Origin: Zopfochytrium polystomum
Lineage: Eukaryota > Chytridiomycota > Chytridiomycetes > Chytridiales > Chytridiaceae
Length of the DNA stretch: 64,000 nucleotides
Direction of reading: 5' to 3'
Assembly (NCBI GenBank): GCA_025765615.1
Contig: JAIVFJ010000081.1
Location: 62,001 to 126,000, forward strand
Shown here: piece after piece, positions 11,201 through 26,200 of the stretch
How the letters are laid out: each line of letters starts with the position of its first letter
How positions within the stretch are numbered: position 1 is the stretch's first letter
The notes under the pieces: generated by a model
What the model was told of the DNA's origin: nothing
The model's input: only the letters and a program-made list of their open reading frames with translations
Database searches by the model: none
Made by a program: the position numbers and the translations under genes

Positions 11201-14200
11201 TAATCTGACCAGAGACTTTGTGGTTTTGGCTTGGATGTTAGACTTGACAAAAACATTCTGCTGATTCTTCAATGAGGCAGAGTAGAAGACATAGGGCTAA
11301 GTCTTTGTTCCCTTTGCTTGCACTAACACTCTTCTACCAGCAAAAATTCCACAACATCACTTGGAGACTAAAGGCAAATCATCATCAAACAATCAAGCTC
11401 TGTGGAAACATCTGGATATACTAACTCTCACCAATGCTTACTACCACTTACTTTGTCTCTATCTTTATTTTCCACTCTTGACCAACAAAAACAATAATCA
11501 ACCACCTCTAGTCAAAAAGTCACAATCACCACATCATCAAACTATTCAAACTTCAGCAGTCTCAGCAAAATTCAGGAAACCTTCAACTATTCATTACTGC
11601 AGATCAGCTTCAGAAACAACACCAACATCACCACTTTGCTCCATTCAGTCACCAGTCACCTTGAACCATCTTTGAACTTGAATTTTGCCAGTTGAACAAG
11701 TTGAATTGGAATTGCTTTCAGTTTTCTGCTGTCTCAACAAAGTCAGACAAAGCATCAACCATTCCCCACACCAGAGTCACTGCAGAAAACAACTGCTTCC
11801 TCCATTCAGTCAACATTCAACTTCGGCAATCAGAATTGGAAGAAGTTAAACTGGAATTGGTAAAAAGTATCAACCACATGGTAATCCACAGCGAAAGTGA
11901 ATCAGATAACGATGTACAGCTCTGGTGTTGGAGGGTGACGGCATGATGGGTTGGATTCCGTGCTACTGCAATTAACGTCATCTCCAGTGGGCCTTATTGG
12001 GAGCACTATAGGCGTGACTGAGGGAGACCGGATCGGGGGGTAGACTGGCAATGTGAAGCAACCGAAGGCCCGCGACAACCGAAGCCCCAGCTCGTAGGCT
12101 AGTGTGGTCCAGACCTGTGTCAGAGGAGGTGGAGTCCTGAGCAGGGAGCCCATTCCGTGAGGAGCGCCAACCAGGAGACAGTTATTCTCCTGATGTGCCC
12201 AGGCGAGACGCGGGGGGTAGCGTTGAGGGCAAGCTGTGTATGGGGGAGTGGTTGCCTCACCTCATAGGGTACTGGGGGGAGCCCAGACCAGCATCGTGCG
12301 GAAGGCTCACCTGTGCATTTCATCCTTGCTTACTTTTGTGCGTTGGATATCTGAGACTGTTATAATTAATTGCTCCAAAGTCCCTACAAGATAAAACAAT
12401 GGCAGACACACCCACTAGGGATGCCTCACAGGCTTCTCCACCTCCAGAACCACCTCCTCATCACCAACATTCACATTCACCATCACCTGACAACTCAGCC
12501 AAGCGTACGCGTTCTGGGCAAACCTACCTCACAAGCACAGCAGACCCCTGTATCCTCTTCCGTCAAGTGGATGGAAAAGTCATTTTCATTGCCATCTATG
12601 TCGATGATATTTGTTTCTTTGGGGATTCTGGGGAGATCACCTTTGCCATCACACTGCTAAAATCTCGTTACAAGCTCTGCGAAATAGGAACAATCAAAAC
12701 CATCCTCAATATGCAACTGGAACACCGCCACAACAGAATCTTCTTGCACCAGAAAGCCTATATCAAGGAGTTACTTCAACGCCATGCCAACACTATCAAC
12801 AATCGCCCTGCAGTAACTGCCCTTCCCAGTAGTCTCAATCTTCACCCACGTGGGATCGACAAAGCAGCTGCAATCCTTGGCGGCATCAACTACCTTGCAA
12901 CACACACGCGGCCAGACCTTGCCCCAGCAGTTTCCTACCTTGGTGCCTTCAGCAAGGACCCTAGCAAGCAACACATGAAGATCCTTATTCGGGTTGTCCA
13001 ATATCTCAACAGTACTAGTGAGTATGGTTTATTCTATTCTTGCAACTGCACAGATATAGCCAGTTACTCCGATGCTGCCCATGGTGTCCACTCAGATGGG
13101 AAATCACAGCTTGGCTACTATGTTCTATTTGGAGGAACAGCTATTAGTTGGACATCTGTTCGAAGCAGCACTGTCGTGCTGTCACCGCAGGAAGCTGAAT
13201 ATGTAGCGGTGTCTGAACTGGGACGAGAACTTAAGGCACTGTCCCAACTCTATTCAGCACTTCAACTTCCGTCTCCCACTCCTCTTGTCATCTACACTGA
13301 CAACAGCGGTGTGATCAACCTCAGTTCCAATGATCTTTACACCAATCGGTCAAAGCATATCATGGTAAAGTATCATTATATTCGAGAACTTGTGGAACAA
13401 AAGGTAGTATGGCTTGAGTGGATTGCTGGAGGAGAACAGCCTGCAGACTATATGACGAAATCTCTCTCAGCTGCTCTCAGTGAATACCATTTGAGTCGCA
13501 TTGGCCTTTGTTTCTTCTCTTTCCTCTGATTCATTTTTTCTATCTGTGAAGTTGTTTTCTTCTTTGTTCCTTTTCATTACTTTGACTCATTTCTTTTACC
13601 TCTGAAGTTCAATATGTGCCCCCATCCATTTTTGTTAGTGTGGTCTGTTCTTTCTGTTCTGCCATCTGATGGTCAGTCATACCTGTTTGTGATTCTTCTT
13701 TTTCTGGTGTACGGTTTCCTTAAGTTGACTATGGCTTAAGGTTTTCCTCCGTGCCGGCCTTTGCTCCTGCCCACAGCTTAGGGGGGAGTGTTAGTTTTGG
13801 GTCTTTTGGTGTAAGCAGTGTGCAGGAGCTTTGACCTGATACTGCTCTGCAAGGATGACTTGCAGCATTTTGCAAGTGATGGTCCTTGTAACAGTTTTGT
13901 ATAAAGACAAACACAAGACTGACAGAAGCCAAGATCAACCTCCCACCACCACCACCTTCAGTAGTGTACACCACAGCAGCCCAACCCATCAATCAGCCAC
14001 CATAGCAAATTCTTTCAGTATGCAACGAGGAGGAAAGATATTGGAAATCCTGAGCTGTGGGTTGGACTGGTCCCCATTCCTTCAAGCGGGAGTCATGAAG
14101 GAACTGTCTCCAGTTCTGCACAATGCCAGGAAAAACATTTTCGTGAAAGGAGACATGAAGTGTTCCGATATTCTCTGGGTTTTCAAGTCGTAGACTACTG

Positions 14201-17200
14201 GAAGAGTGTTTCCTTTATACCCTAAGAATATGCCTGGTGCCCCTTTGTCAGGATGTTTTAGCGTTTGCTTGTCCTTTGGGATACGGTGGATAACCAAACA
14301 GCCAAAGGTGCGGATGTGATCAACATTTGGCTTTTCACCGTACCAAGCTTCGTAAGGTGTTTTCTTAGTGTAAGAGTTGTAAACCCTGTTCTTGATGTAT
14401 GCTGCGTAGCGGACTGCATACACAAAGAAAGAGTGGGGCAATCGTGACTCTAAGAGCATGCAGTGTGCCATGTCTTTGAGAGTGTTGACCTGACGTTCTA
14501 CCAGCCCATTGAATTCCTTGGTGAATGCAGGACTAGGTTCTAAAACAATAGGAGGATGCCGAGTATTGGCCCAAGTTTTGAATTCTCCATCTTTGAAGAT
14601 TTCCCCCCTGTCACAGCGCACAGATGTGATATGTTTGCCATGTTGTTGTTCAAACCTTTCGATCGTAGCCCAGAATCTTGTGGGTGCGTCGGACAAAGAG
14701 TTGAGGAACTCAATGTCAAGCCAACGGGTTGACTCTTCCACAACCAGTTGCCAATGTTTTTCACCATGGTGTCCACGTGCGGGCAGTGGGACAGCATCAG
14801 TGTGTAAACGACCAAGCAGTGTGGTGTTTGGTCTGGAAGTGGGGTGGATAGGCGAAGCTTTCAATTTCCCAACATCACATGTCACGCAGGGAAAGTCATG
14901 AATGAGGAAAAATGAATGACCAACTTTATTCAGATTTGACCAAGTACGCTTCAAAGAAGATAAAGACAGGTGACCAAATTTCTTGTGAAGAGCTCGGACC
15001 GCTTCAATGTTCTGAGGGTTTGGTAAAGGGTCTGGGTCAGTTTGACTTAAAGTTGGGGTTGCAGTTTGCAAAGGAGCAGTTTGCTGTTGCGACTCACCTG
15101 GGGCGTCCCCCGAAGGAGTCGGCGCGTCCCTTCCAAGTTCTGCCCTGTCGAGACCATTATGTCCCGTCAGAAGAGAAGGGTCCACAACATAGACATTCCC
15201 TGTGTCCCTATGAGCAATGGTAAAGTCTGAACCATGTACCCGAGGATGCAATAGGGCTGTGTCTGCTGTGAAAGTCACGTTGTGACCTGTCTGCCGCACG
15301 ATTTGCTGAACCGAGAGTAGAGTGTCTGAGAACTCTGGCACATGGAGTGAGTTCCTCATGATGAGAGCTCTTCCGTTAACGAACAGGGTAAAGTCGCCCA
15401 CTCCAGTGGCAGTTGCAAAGCCGTCAGCTGTTTTGATCTGCTGGGAGGTGGGCCGCAAGTTTGTGAAGTGCTCTTCACAAGGCGACATTGTCCTGGAAGC
15501 CCCAGAGTCAAGGATGACCTGGTGTGGGTTGCCGCCAGCAAGTCTTGCCATCAGCGCAGTCTCGTAGATGCGGCGGTAGGTGACGTTGCGGTAGAGGAAA
15601 CGTCCAGATTCGTACATCACTTTGTAGCCGACGTTTGAGACAATGTTGTCAGTGATCCAGTCTGGATCCATTCTGCCGTCAAGAAGTGTAACTGTGAGTT
15701 CCACTTCAAATTCCTCCTCCACCTCAACAGCCTGGCATGTTCCAATTATCAAACTCCCGTGCCGCAAGTGCACTTTCTACTGAAAGGAAGTCGTCCAGAG
15801 CTGAAGTGTCTGCAAGGCGCACAGCACCCTCAGTACTGAACTCCAACATTTCGACGTCTTCTGCTTCAGGAGGTGGTGGTGGAGTATCCATCCTGTTAGC
15901 ATTTGTGGGGAGGAGAGTCCTCAGAGGCTGCGCAAGAGGCTTGGTGGTGTTCTTTAGTGGCCACCTCACGTGCAATCTTGGCAGTCTCAGTAGCTTTCTT
16001 GGAATCAGCTGACGTGGCCTTGGCTTCTTTGGCGTGTGCAGGCTGCTTGCCCTTGGCCTTCTTTGCAGGGCGAGCTGGCTCTGACTTCCCGTGAGGGAAC
16101 TTGAGGCATTCCTCGCGAGAGTGCGAGACCCAGATTCCATGAAGGATCACAAGTAGGCTTGCCTGTTGAGTGCCTCACCTGATCTTGCGCTTCTTGGTTG
16201 CCACTGAGGTCTTTGCTGAAGCAGCTGTTTCCATCTCAGAAGTGCCATGGTGAGCAGAGTGTCTGCTGTTCTTCTCTTTGCTTTGCTGGTACAGTGTGTG
16301 GCAGTTTGTCAACTCCTTGACGAGATCGCTGGTGTTGGCGTAGCCTGACAGCCCCTTGAGAAGATTTTGACGAACGCCAGAGAAGATTTCATGTCCAGGC
16401 AGCGTTTCCCTTGCTTTGTGGATGATGGCAGAACGCAGGATGTTTGTCACACCCCTGCAAGTGGTGGCAGTACATTTGAAATGCTTCGGCCAATCCGTGA
16501 CCAGTGTGGTCAGAGTGGTGTACCACTCCTGGACTGCCGGACCAGAGTCTCTGGGTTTTGCCAAACGACTGTAAGTCGCAAGCCACTTGTCCTGCTGTGA
16601 ACCAGTGTGGTCCTGCAGGGCGTACTTGTCATTGAGCCACTTGTACCGATCAGCGCAGTTGGTGATGTTTGCTGCATTCATGGAGCGCACATCCTCGATG
16701 CGCGAGCAGGAGTCGAGGGTAGTGATGAAATCCCACCCAGGACTGGAGGGACTTGGTGTGTGTGGGGATGAAGAGAGAGAGAGAGAGAGAGCAGTGATGA
16801 TGGAAAAGGGGGAGGAGTGAGAGGATGTAGAGAGGAGAGAGGAGTGAGTGGGCAGAGATGGAAGAGAGAGCAAATGGAGGAAGAGAGATTGGCTTGTTTT
16901 GCACTGGATTCTGTCAAAGCAGCAAGGAGGGGGTTGGATTCCTTGTTTGATCTCTGTGAGAGGTTGCTGCTTTTATACTCCTGCAGGTTGGAGCCATCAG
17001 AAAACAGAGGGAGCAGTGGGCTGCACAGAGCAGGCCACAGAAATGAGATAAAACAGGCTGAGCACCAACCCCCAGCCTGGGCTAAGTACCCATTCAGGGC
17101 TGAGTACCACCCAGGGCTGGGCATCACTCAGGGCTGAGTACCAGCCAGGGCTAAGTACCAGCCTGGGCTGAGCACCACCCAGGGCTGAGTACCAGCCTGG

Positions 17201-20200
17201 GCTGTGTACCACCCAGGGCTAAGTACCAGCCAGAGCTGAGTACCACCTTGGGCTGAGCACTTTGTCTGGGCTGAGTACCACCAGGAACCAATTTACAGCT
17301 TGTTTGAGAAACAGTTGCTTGTAAATTGGTTTGGTTGTTTCCAAATCAGGAAGCTTGTTTGGGAAACAAGCCGCTTTTTTCCTTGTTTTTAGAAATCCAA
17401 TGATTGGTGCAATCTCTGGTGAGCTCAGTTTTTATCTCATTTTTAGAAATGCAGTGATTGGTGCAATCCCTGATTCCTAAATGCCTGTTGCATTGCTCAG
17501 ATTGCACAGCACAGCAGGAAAGCTGGAATTCCAGATCAGGAAGCGGAATTCCGGTGCAGAGAGAGGAATTCCAGATCAGGAAGCGGAATTCCGGTGCAGA
17601 GGGAGGAATTCCAGATCAGGAAGCGGAATTCCGATGCAGAGTGCGGAATTCCGATGCAGAGAGCGGAATTCCGGAGCATTGGGCAGTGGTACACTGCTTC
17701 TGCATGCTTGCTGTGCTGTGTTACATGTGCAGAGTGCGTAGTTTGAGCGTTTTTGTGCATGTTCTAATTGCATTGTTCCTACCGGTAGGATGAACAAAGC
17801 TAGAACAACAGCCGCCTTTGCCTATCTCTTTTTATTGAGAACAGATTAGCCCTTCCGAGCGCCCCATTCAAGTATTGCATCTACTGAGCCCTTCAAACAC
17901 CCCATCCAATGTGATTGGATGGAGTTCTCAAAGGGATCATCAGTAACGGGCGTAGTGTACCCCGTGGGTCGAATCTCAACACACCCCCGCAATAGAAAGA
18001 GAGGGGGCAACTGTTTCTCCTGGAGTACATGGCTGTCCAACAATGCCAGCCAAGCAGTGGGACTCGAACCCACCCATGCACTCCCCCTACACTTGTGAAA
18101 ACCTGCATGAACCCACAAGTGTAGCTGGAGAAGCCAGAGAGAGCCTTTAGACTAAGCGTTGTGCTGATTTGAGCGTGGGCACCACGCTTACACCTTGGAG
18201 GTCGGCGAGACTGCAAATTCCCATCAGTGATGCAAGCTTTGCATGTTGAGCTGCGGGAAGAGCTTTGGTGAGAAGGTCGGCAATCATCATGTCCGTTGGG
18301 CAATGAATGAGTTGAACCTCCTTTTTCTCCAAGTGGTCCCGTATGAAATGCAACCTCACGTCAAAGTGTTTGACCCGACCATGGTGTATTGGATTCATAG
18401 CAATAGCTATGGTTGAACGATTGTCTTCAAAAACAGTAGTGGGCTTATTTAAATCCATACCCAGCTCCTGGAAGAGCATTCGTAGCCAGATTGCCTCTTT
18501 GATGGCCTCAGTAAGGGAGAAGTATTCCGCCTCAGTTGAGGACAAAGCGACAACTGATTGTTTCTTGCTGTACCATGTAATAGCACCCCCGCAAAGCATG
18601 AACACATGCCCTGACCTCGACTTGCGTCCGTCCTCTTCAGCATAGCTGGCATCAGCGTAGCCATGTGGTTCATCCCACTCTGGGTAAGAAATACCCTGCA
18701 GCTTTCTCTACCTCTGGGAGCGTTGCATTGGTGATGCATGTCATCTGGGAGTCTCCCTTTTGGTAGAAAAGTCCATGATCCCAGGTAGCGCGGACATATC
18801 GCAGCAATCTGTCAAGCGCAAGGGAATCTGAATGGGTTGGAGTGGACTGGTATTGTGCAAGTGTATTCACAGCATACGCAATGTCAGGGCGTGTCAAGTT
18901 TGCAAGGTAAGCAAGTTGCATGAGTGTGCTTCGGAAGTATTCCGACTCTTTTTGTGGAAGTTTTCCAGAGTCCACATCGTGTATCCATGTCGTGGACATG
19001 GGAGTTGCTTTGATTTTGACAGGTAAGCCTTCATCGTCACACCAGTAGTTTGCTTCCTCCAAGACATGCTGTGTGTAGTTTTTCTGTCCAATAAAGATTC
19101 CATCTTTGATTTTCTCAACTTGGATGCCTAACAGCAACTTTTGGGTTGAGGATCCTCGCGGATTTTGAACTTTGATTTGATCAGAGAAAGAATTTTGGCA
19201 ATTTCTTCTTCAGTGTGACTGAAGATGAGGATGTCATCTACGTATAGAGTGATGATGGTCTTGACCTTTCCATCAGGGTGCCTTTGCACAAAGACACAGT
19301 GGTCAGTCTTCAATTGCGTAAATCCAATTTCTACTAGGAAGTCGCGGATTGTTTTGTACCACTGTCGACCAGACTGGTGCAGTCCGTACAGACTCTTCCT
19401 GAGTAAACAGACAAGAAGTATCCCGTCTGCACCACGTATCTCAAAGCCTTCTGGTTGTTCCATGAAGTTTTCAATGTCCAGTTTGGCGTTCAAGTATGCG
19501 GTTTCGACATCAAGGCCTGCAAGTATGAGGTCAAACAGCAACGAGATAGCAAGGATTGCCCTTATGGAGGAGCTGCGGACGACAGGGGAGAAGGTCTCAT
19601 TGTAGTCCTGACCAAAGATCTGAGTGTAACCCCAGACCAACAAGGCGAGCCTTGAAGCGTTCAAGGTACCCTTCACTGTCAAACTTGTAGGCAAAAACCC
19701 ATTTGGGCTTGAGTATCTTACGCCCTTTAGGTCGAGCCACTAAGTCCCAGACATGCTTTGACGTGATCGAATTGATCTCTGAGAGTTGAGCTGCCTTCCA
19801 ATACTTTGCAAAAGGAGAACGCATGGCCTCTTTATGCTGAAGCAGGGAGTGGTGGTAAGTCCCGCTGGTGGATCCTTTCTGTTGGATATGCTGTGACTTC
19901 CTCCGGCTCAAGCACAGTGTATGCTTTGAGCGTTTGGTAGAGTTCACGAAATTGTCCCCGTGCTATTCGTAGTTTACGAATTCTTGCAGTTAAAGCGCGG
20001 AGTGTTTTCCGACTGTAAGTGGAAGGACTTGTGGCAATTGATGGTTTGTTCGTAGTTACAAAGGTTTGCCTTCAATGCCAGGTAGTCACGTAAACCTGAT
20101 GGCTCTCGTGGTATGATTGGGGGATTTGTTGCCTCCCCTGTTGACTCTGGCAAAGCTAGAATGTCAGGGGAAGTTGAGCGCTCCCTAGGAGGGATTTCCT

Positions 20201-23200
20201 GTTCATCAGGTATTGACTCTGGTTCAGAATCAGAAGCGTCGTATAGCATACCCGGCTGTAGATCTCCCCCCTGTGATTCTGCAGGTGGTACATCGTCTTC
20301 TTGTGAGTCAGACAGAGCGTCAGGATGTGCCACATCTGGATCAGTGGACATAGCAGGGGTATGCAGCGAGGTGGAAAGATATTGGAAATCCTGAGCTGTG
20401 GGTTGGACTGGTCCCCATTCCTTCAAGCGGGAGTCATGAAGGAACTGTCTCCAGTTCCGCACAATGCCAGGAAAAACATTTTCGTGAAAGGAGACATGGA
20501 AGTGTTCCGATATTCTCTGGGTTTTCAAGTCGTAGACTACTGGAAGAGTGTTTCCTTTATACCCTAAGAATATGCCTGGCGCCCCTTTGTCAGGATGTTT
20601 AAGCGTTCGCTTTTCCTTTGGGATACGGTGGATAACCAAACAGCCAAAGGTGCGGATGTGATCAACATTTGGCTTTTCACCGTACCAAGCTTCAGTAAGG
20701 TGTTTTCTTAGTGTAAGAGTGGTAAACCCTGTTCTTGATGTATGCTGCGTAGCGGACTGCATACACAAAGAAAGAGTGGGGCAATCGTGACTCTAAGAGC
20801 ATGCAGTGTGCCATGTCTTTGAGAGTGTTGACCTGACGTTCTACCAGCCCATTGAATTCCTTGGTGAATGCAGGACTAGGTTCTAAAACAATAGGAGGGA
20901 TGCCGAGTATTGGCCCAAGTTTTGAATTCTCCATCTTTGAAGATTTCCCCCCTGTCACAGCGCACAGATGTGATATGTTTGCCATGTTGTTGTTCAAACC
21001 TTTCGATCGTAGACCGGAATCTTGTCGGGCGCGTCGGACAAAGAGTTGAGGAACTCAATGTCAAGCCAACGGGTTGACTCTTCCACAACCAGTTGCCAAT
21101 GTTTTTCACCATGGTGTCCACGTGCGGGCAGTGGGACAGCATCAGTGTGTAAACGACCAAGCAGTGTGGTGTTTGGTCTGGAAGTGGAGTGGATAGGCGA
21201 AGCTTTCAATTTCCCAACATCACATGTCACGCAGGGAATGTCATGAATGAGGAAAAATGAATGACCAACTTTATTCAGATTTGACCAAGTACGCTTCAAA
21301 GAAGATAAAGACAGGTGACCAAATTTCTTGTGAAGAGCTCGGACTGCTTCAATGTTCTGAGGGTTTGGTAAAGGGTCTGGGTCAGTTTGACTTAAAGTTG
21401 GGGTTGCAGTTTGCAAAGGAGCAGTTTGCTGTTGCGACTCACCTGGGGCGTCCCCCGAAGGAGTCGGCGCGTCCCTTCCAAGTTCTGCCCTGTCGAGACC
21501 AGTATGTCCCGTCAGAAGAGAAGGGTCCACAACATAAACATTCCCTGTGTCCCTGTGAGCGACTGGTAAAGTCTGAACCATGTACCCGAGGGATGCAATA
21601 GGGCTGTGTCTGCTGTGAAAGTCACGTTGTGACCTGTCTGCCGCACGATTTGCTGAACCTGAGAGTAGAGTGTCTGAGAACTCTGGCACAGTAGAGCGAG
21701 TTCCTCATGATGAGAGCTCTTCCGTTACGAACAGGGTGAAGTCGCCCACTCCAGTGGCAGTTGTAAAGCCGTCAGCTGTTTTGATCTGCTGGGAGGTGGG
21801 CCGCAAGTTTGTGAAGTGCTCTTCACAAGGCGACATTGTCCTGGAAGCCCCAGAGTCAAGGATGACCTGGTGTGGGTTGCCGCCAGCAAGTCTTGCCATC
21901 AGTGCAGTCTCATAGATGCGGCGGTAGGTGACGTTGCGGTAGAGGAAACGTCCAGATTCGTACATCACTTTGTAGCCGACGTTTGAGACAATGTTGTCAG
22001 TGATCCAGTCTGGATCCATTCTGCCGTCAAGAAGTGTAACTGTGAGTTCCACTTCAAATTCCTCCTCCACCTCAACGGCCTGGCATGTTCCAATTTCAAA
22101 CTCCCGTGCCGCAAGTGCCCTTTCTACTGAAAGGAAGTCGTCTAGAGCTGATGTGTCTGCAAGGCGCGCAGCACCCTCAGTACTGAACTCCAACATTTCG
22201 ACGTCTTCTGCTTCAGGAGGTGGTGGTGGAGTATCCATCCTGTAGCATTTGTGGGGAGGAGAATCCTCAGAGGCTGCGCAAGAGGCTTGGTGGTGTTCTT
22301 TAGCGGCCACCTCACGTGCAATCTTGGCAGTCTCAGTAGCTTTCTTGGAATCAGCTGGCGTGGCCTTGGCTTCTTTGGCGTGTGCAGGCTGCTTGCCCTT
22401 GGCCTTCTTTGCAGGGCGAGCTGGCTCTGACTTCCCGTGAGGGAACTTGAGGCATTCCTCGCGAGAGTGTGAGACCCAGATTCCATGAAGGTCACAAGTA
22501 GGCTTGCCGTTGAGTGCCTCACCGATCTTGCGCTTCTTGGTTGCCACTGAGGTCTTTGCTGAAGCAGCTGTTTCCATCTCAGAAGTGCCATGGTGAGCAG
22601 AGTGTCTGCTGTTCTTCTCTTTGCTTTGCTGGTACAGTGTGTGGCAGTTTGTCAACTCCTTGACAAGATCGCTGGTGTTGGCGTAGCCTGACAGCCCCTT
22701 GAGAAGATTTTGACGAACGCCAGAGAAGATTTCATGTCCAGGCAGCGTTTCCCTTGCTTTGTGGATGATGGCAGAACGCAGGATGTTTGTCACACCCCTG
22801 CAAGTGGTGGCAGTACATTTGAAATGCTTCGGCCAATCCGTGACCAGTGTGGTCAGAGTGGTGTACCACTCCTGGACTGCCGGACCAGAGTCTCTGGGTT
22901 TTGCCAAACGACTGTAAGTCGCAAGCCACTTGTCCTGCTGTGAACCAGTGTGGTCCTGCAGGGCGTACTTGTCATTGAGCCACTTGTACCGATCAGCGCA
23001 GTTGGTGATGTTTGCTGCATTCATGGAGCGCACATCCTCGATGCGCGAGCAGGAGTCGAGGGTAGTGATGAAATCCCACCCAGGACTGGAGGGACTTGGT
23101 GTGTGTGGGGATGAAGAGAGAGAGAGAGAGAGAGAGAGCAGTGATGATGGAAAAGGGGGAGGAGTGAGAGGATGTAGAGAGGAGAGAGGAGTGAGTGGGC

Positions 23201-26200
23201 AGAGATGGAAGAGAGAGCAAATGGAGGAAGAGAGATTGGCTTGTTTTGCACTGGATTCTGTCAAAGCAGCAAGGAGGGGGTTGGATTCCTTGTTTGATCT
23301 CTGTGAGAGGTTGCTGCTTTTATACTCCTGCAGGTTGGAGCCATCAGAAAACAGAGGGAGCAGTGGGCTGCACAGAGCAGGCCACAGAAATGAGATAAAA
23401 CAGGCTGAGCACCAACCCCCAGCCTGGGCTAAGTACCCATTCAGGGCTGAGTACCACCCAGGGCTGGGCATCACTCAGGGCTGAGTACCAGCCAGGGCTA
23501 AGTACCAGCCTGGGCTGAGCACCACCCAGGGCTGAGTACCAGCCTGGGCTGTGTACCACCCAGGGCTAAGTACCAGCCAGAGCTGAGTACCACCTTGGGC
23601 TGAGCACTTTGTCTGGGCTGAGTACCACCAGGAACCAATTTACAGCTTGTTTGAGAAACAGTTGCTTGTAAATTGGTTTGGTTGTTTCCAAATCAGGAAG
23701 CTTGTTTGGGAAACAAGCCGCTTTTTTCCTTGTTTTTAGAAATCCAATGATTGGTGCAATCTCTGGTGAGCTCAGTTTTTATCTCATTTTTAGAAATGCA
23801 GTGATTGGTGCAATCCCTGATTCCTAAATGCCTGTTGCATTGCTCAGATTGCACAGCACAGCAGGAAAGCTGGAATTCCAGATCAGGAAGCGGAATTCCG
23901 GTGCAGAGAGAGGAATTCCAGATCAGGAAGCGGAATTCCGGTGCAGAGGGAGGAATTCCAGATCAGGAAGCGGAATTCCGATGCAGAGTGCGGAATTCCG
24001 ATGCAGAGAGCGGAATTCCGGAGCATTGGGCAGTGGTACACTGCTTCTGCATGCTTGCTGTGCTGTGTTACATGTGCAGAGTGCGTAGTTTGAGCGTTTT
24101 TGTGCATGTTCTAATTGCATTGTTCCTACCGGTAGGATGAACAAAGCTAGAACAACAGCCGCCTTTGCCTATCTCTTTTTATTGAGAACAGATTAGCCCT
24201 TCCGAGCGCCCCATTCAAGTATTGCATCTACTGAGCCCTTCAAACACCCCATCCAATGTGATTGGATGGAGTTCTCAAAGGGATCATCAGTAACGGGCGT
24301 AGTGTACCCCGTGGGTCGAATCTCAACACACCCCCGCAATAGAAAGAGAGGGGGCAACTGTTTCTCCTGGAGTACATGGCTGTCCAACAATGCCAGCCAA
24401 GCAGTGGGACTCGAACCCACCCATGCACTCCCCTACACTTGTGAAAACCTGCATGAACCCACAAGTGTAGCTGGAGAAGCCAGAGAGAGCCTTCAGACTA
24501 AGCGTTGTGCTGATTTGAGCGTGGGCACCACGCTTACACCTTGGAGGTCGGCGAGACTGCAAATTCCCATCAGTGATGCAAGCTTTGCATGTTGAGCTGC
24601 GGGAAGAGCTTTGGTGAGAAGGTCGGCAATCATCATGTCCGTTGGGCAATGAATGAGTTGAACCTCCTTTTTCTCCAAGTGGTCCCGTATGAAATGCAAC
24701 CTCACGTCAAAGTGTTTGACCCGACCATGGTGTATTGGATTCATAGCAATAGCTATGGTTGAACGATTGTCTTCAAAAACAGTAGTGGGCTTGTTTAAAT
24801 CCATACCCAGCTCCTGGAAGAGCATTCGTAGCCAGATTACCTCTTTGATGGCCTCAGTAAGGGAGAAGTATTCCGCCTCAGTTGAGGACAAAGCGACAAC
24901 TGATTGTTTCTTGCTGTACCATGTAATAGCACCCCCGCAAAGCATGAACACATGCCCTGACCTCGACTTGCGTCCGTCCTCTTCAGCATAGCTGGCATCA
25001 GCGTAGCCATGTGGTTCATCCCACTCTGGGTAAGAAATACCTGCAGCTTTCTCTACCTCTGGGAGCGTTGCATTGGTGATGCATGTCATCTGGGAGTCTC
25101 CCTTTTGGTAGAAAAGTCCATGATCCCAGGTAGCGCGGACATATCGCAGCAATCTGTCAAGCGCAAGGGAATCTGAATGGGTTGGAGTGGACTGGTATTG
25201 TGCAAGTGTATTCACAGCATACGCAATGTCAGGGCGTGTCAAGTTTGCAAGGTAAGCAAGTTGCATGAGTGTGCTTCGGAAGTATTCCGACTCTTTTTGT
25301 GGAAGTTTTCCAGAGTCCACATCGTGCATCCATGTCGTGGACATGGGAGTTGCTTTGATTTTGACAGGTAAGCCTTCATCGTCACACCAGTAGTTTGCTT
25401 CCTCCAAGACATGCTGTGTGTAGTTTTTCTGTCCAATAAAGATTCCATCTTTGATTTTCTCAACTTGGATGCCTACAGCAACTTTTGGGTTGAGATCCTC
25501 GCGGATTTTGAACTTTGATTTGATCAGAGAAAGAATTTTGGCAATTTCTTCTTCAGTGTGACTGAAGATGAGGATGTCATCCACGTATAGAGTGATGATG
25601 GTCTTGACCTTTCCATCAGGGTGCCTTTGCACAAAGACACAGTGGTCAGTCTTCAATTGCGTAAATCCAATTTCTACTAGGAAGTCGCGGATTGTTTTGT
25701 ACCACTGTCGACCAGACTGGTGCAGTCCGTACAGACTCTTCCTGAGTAAACAGACAAGAAGTATCCCGTCTGCACCACGTATCTCAAAGCCTTCTGGTTG
25801 TTCCATGAAGTTTTCAATGTCCAGTTTGGCATTCAAGTATGCGGTTTCGACATCAAGGCCTGCAAGTATGAGGTCAAACAGCAACGAGATAGCAAGGATT
25901 GCCCTTATGGAGGAGCTGCGGACGACAGGGGAGAAGGTCTCATTGTAGTCCTGACCAAAGATCTGAGTGTAACCCCAGCCGACAAGGCGAGCCTTGAAGC
26001 GTTCAAGGTACCCTTCACTGTCAAACTTGTAGGCAAAAACCCATTTGGGCTTGAGTATCTTACGCCCTTTAGGTCGAGCCACTAAGTCCCAGACATGCTT
26101 TGACGTGATCGAATTGATCTCTGAGAGTTGAGCTGCCTTCCAATACTTTGCAAAAGGAGAACGCATGGCCTCTTTATGTGAAGCAGGGAGTGGTGGTAAG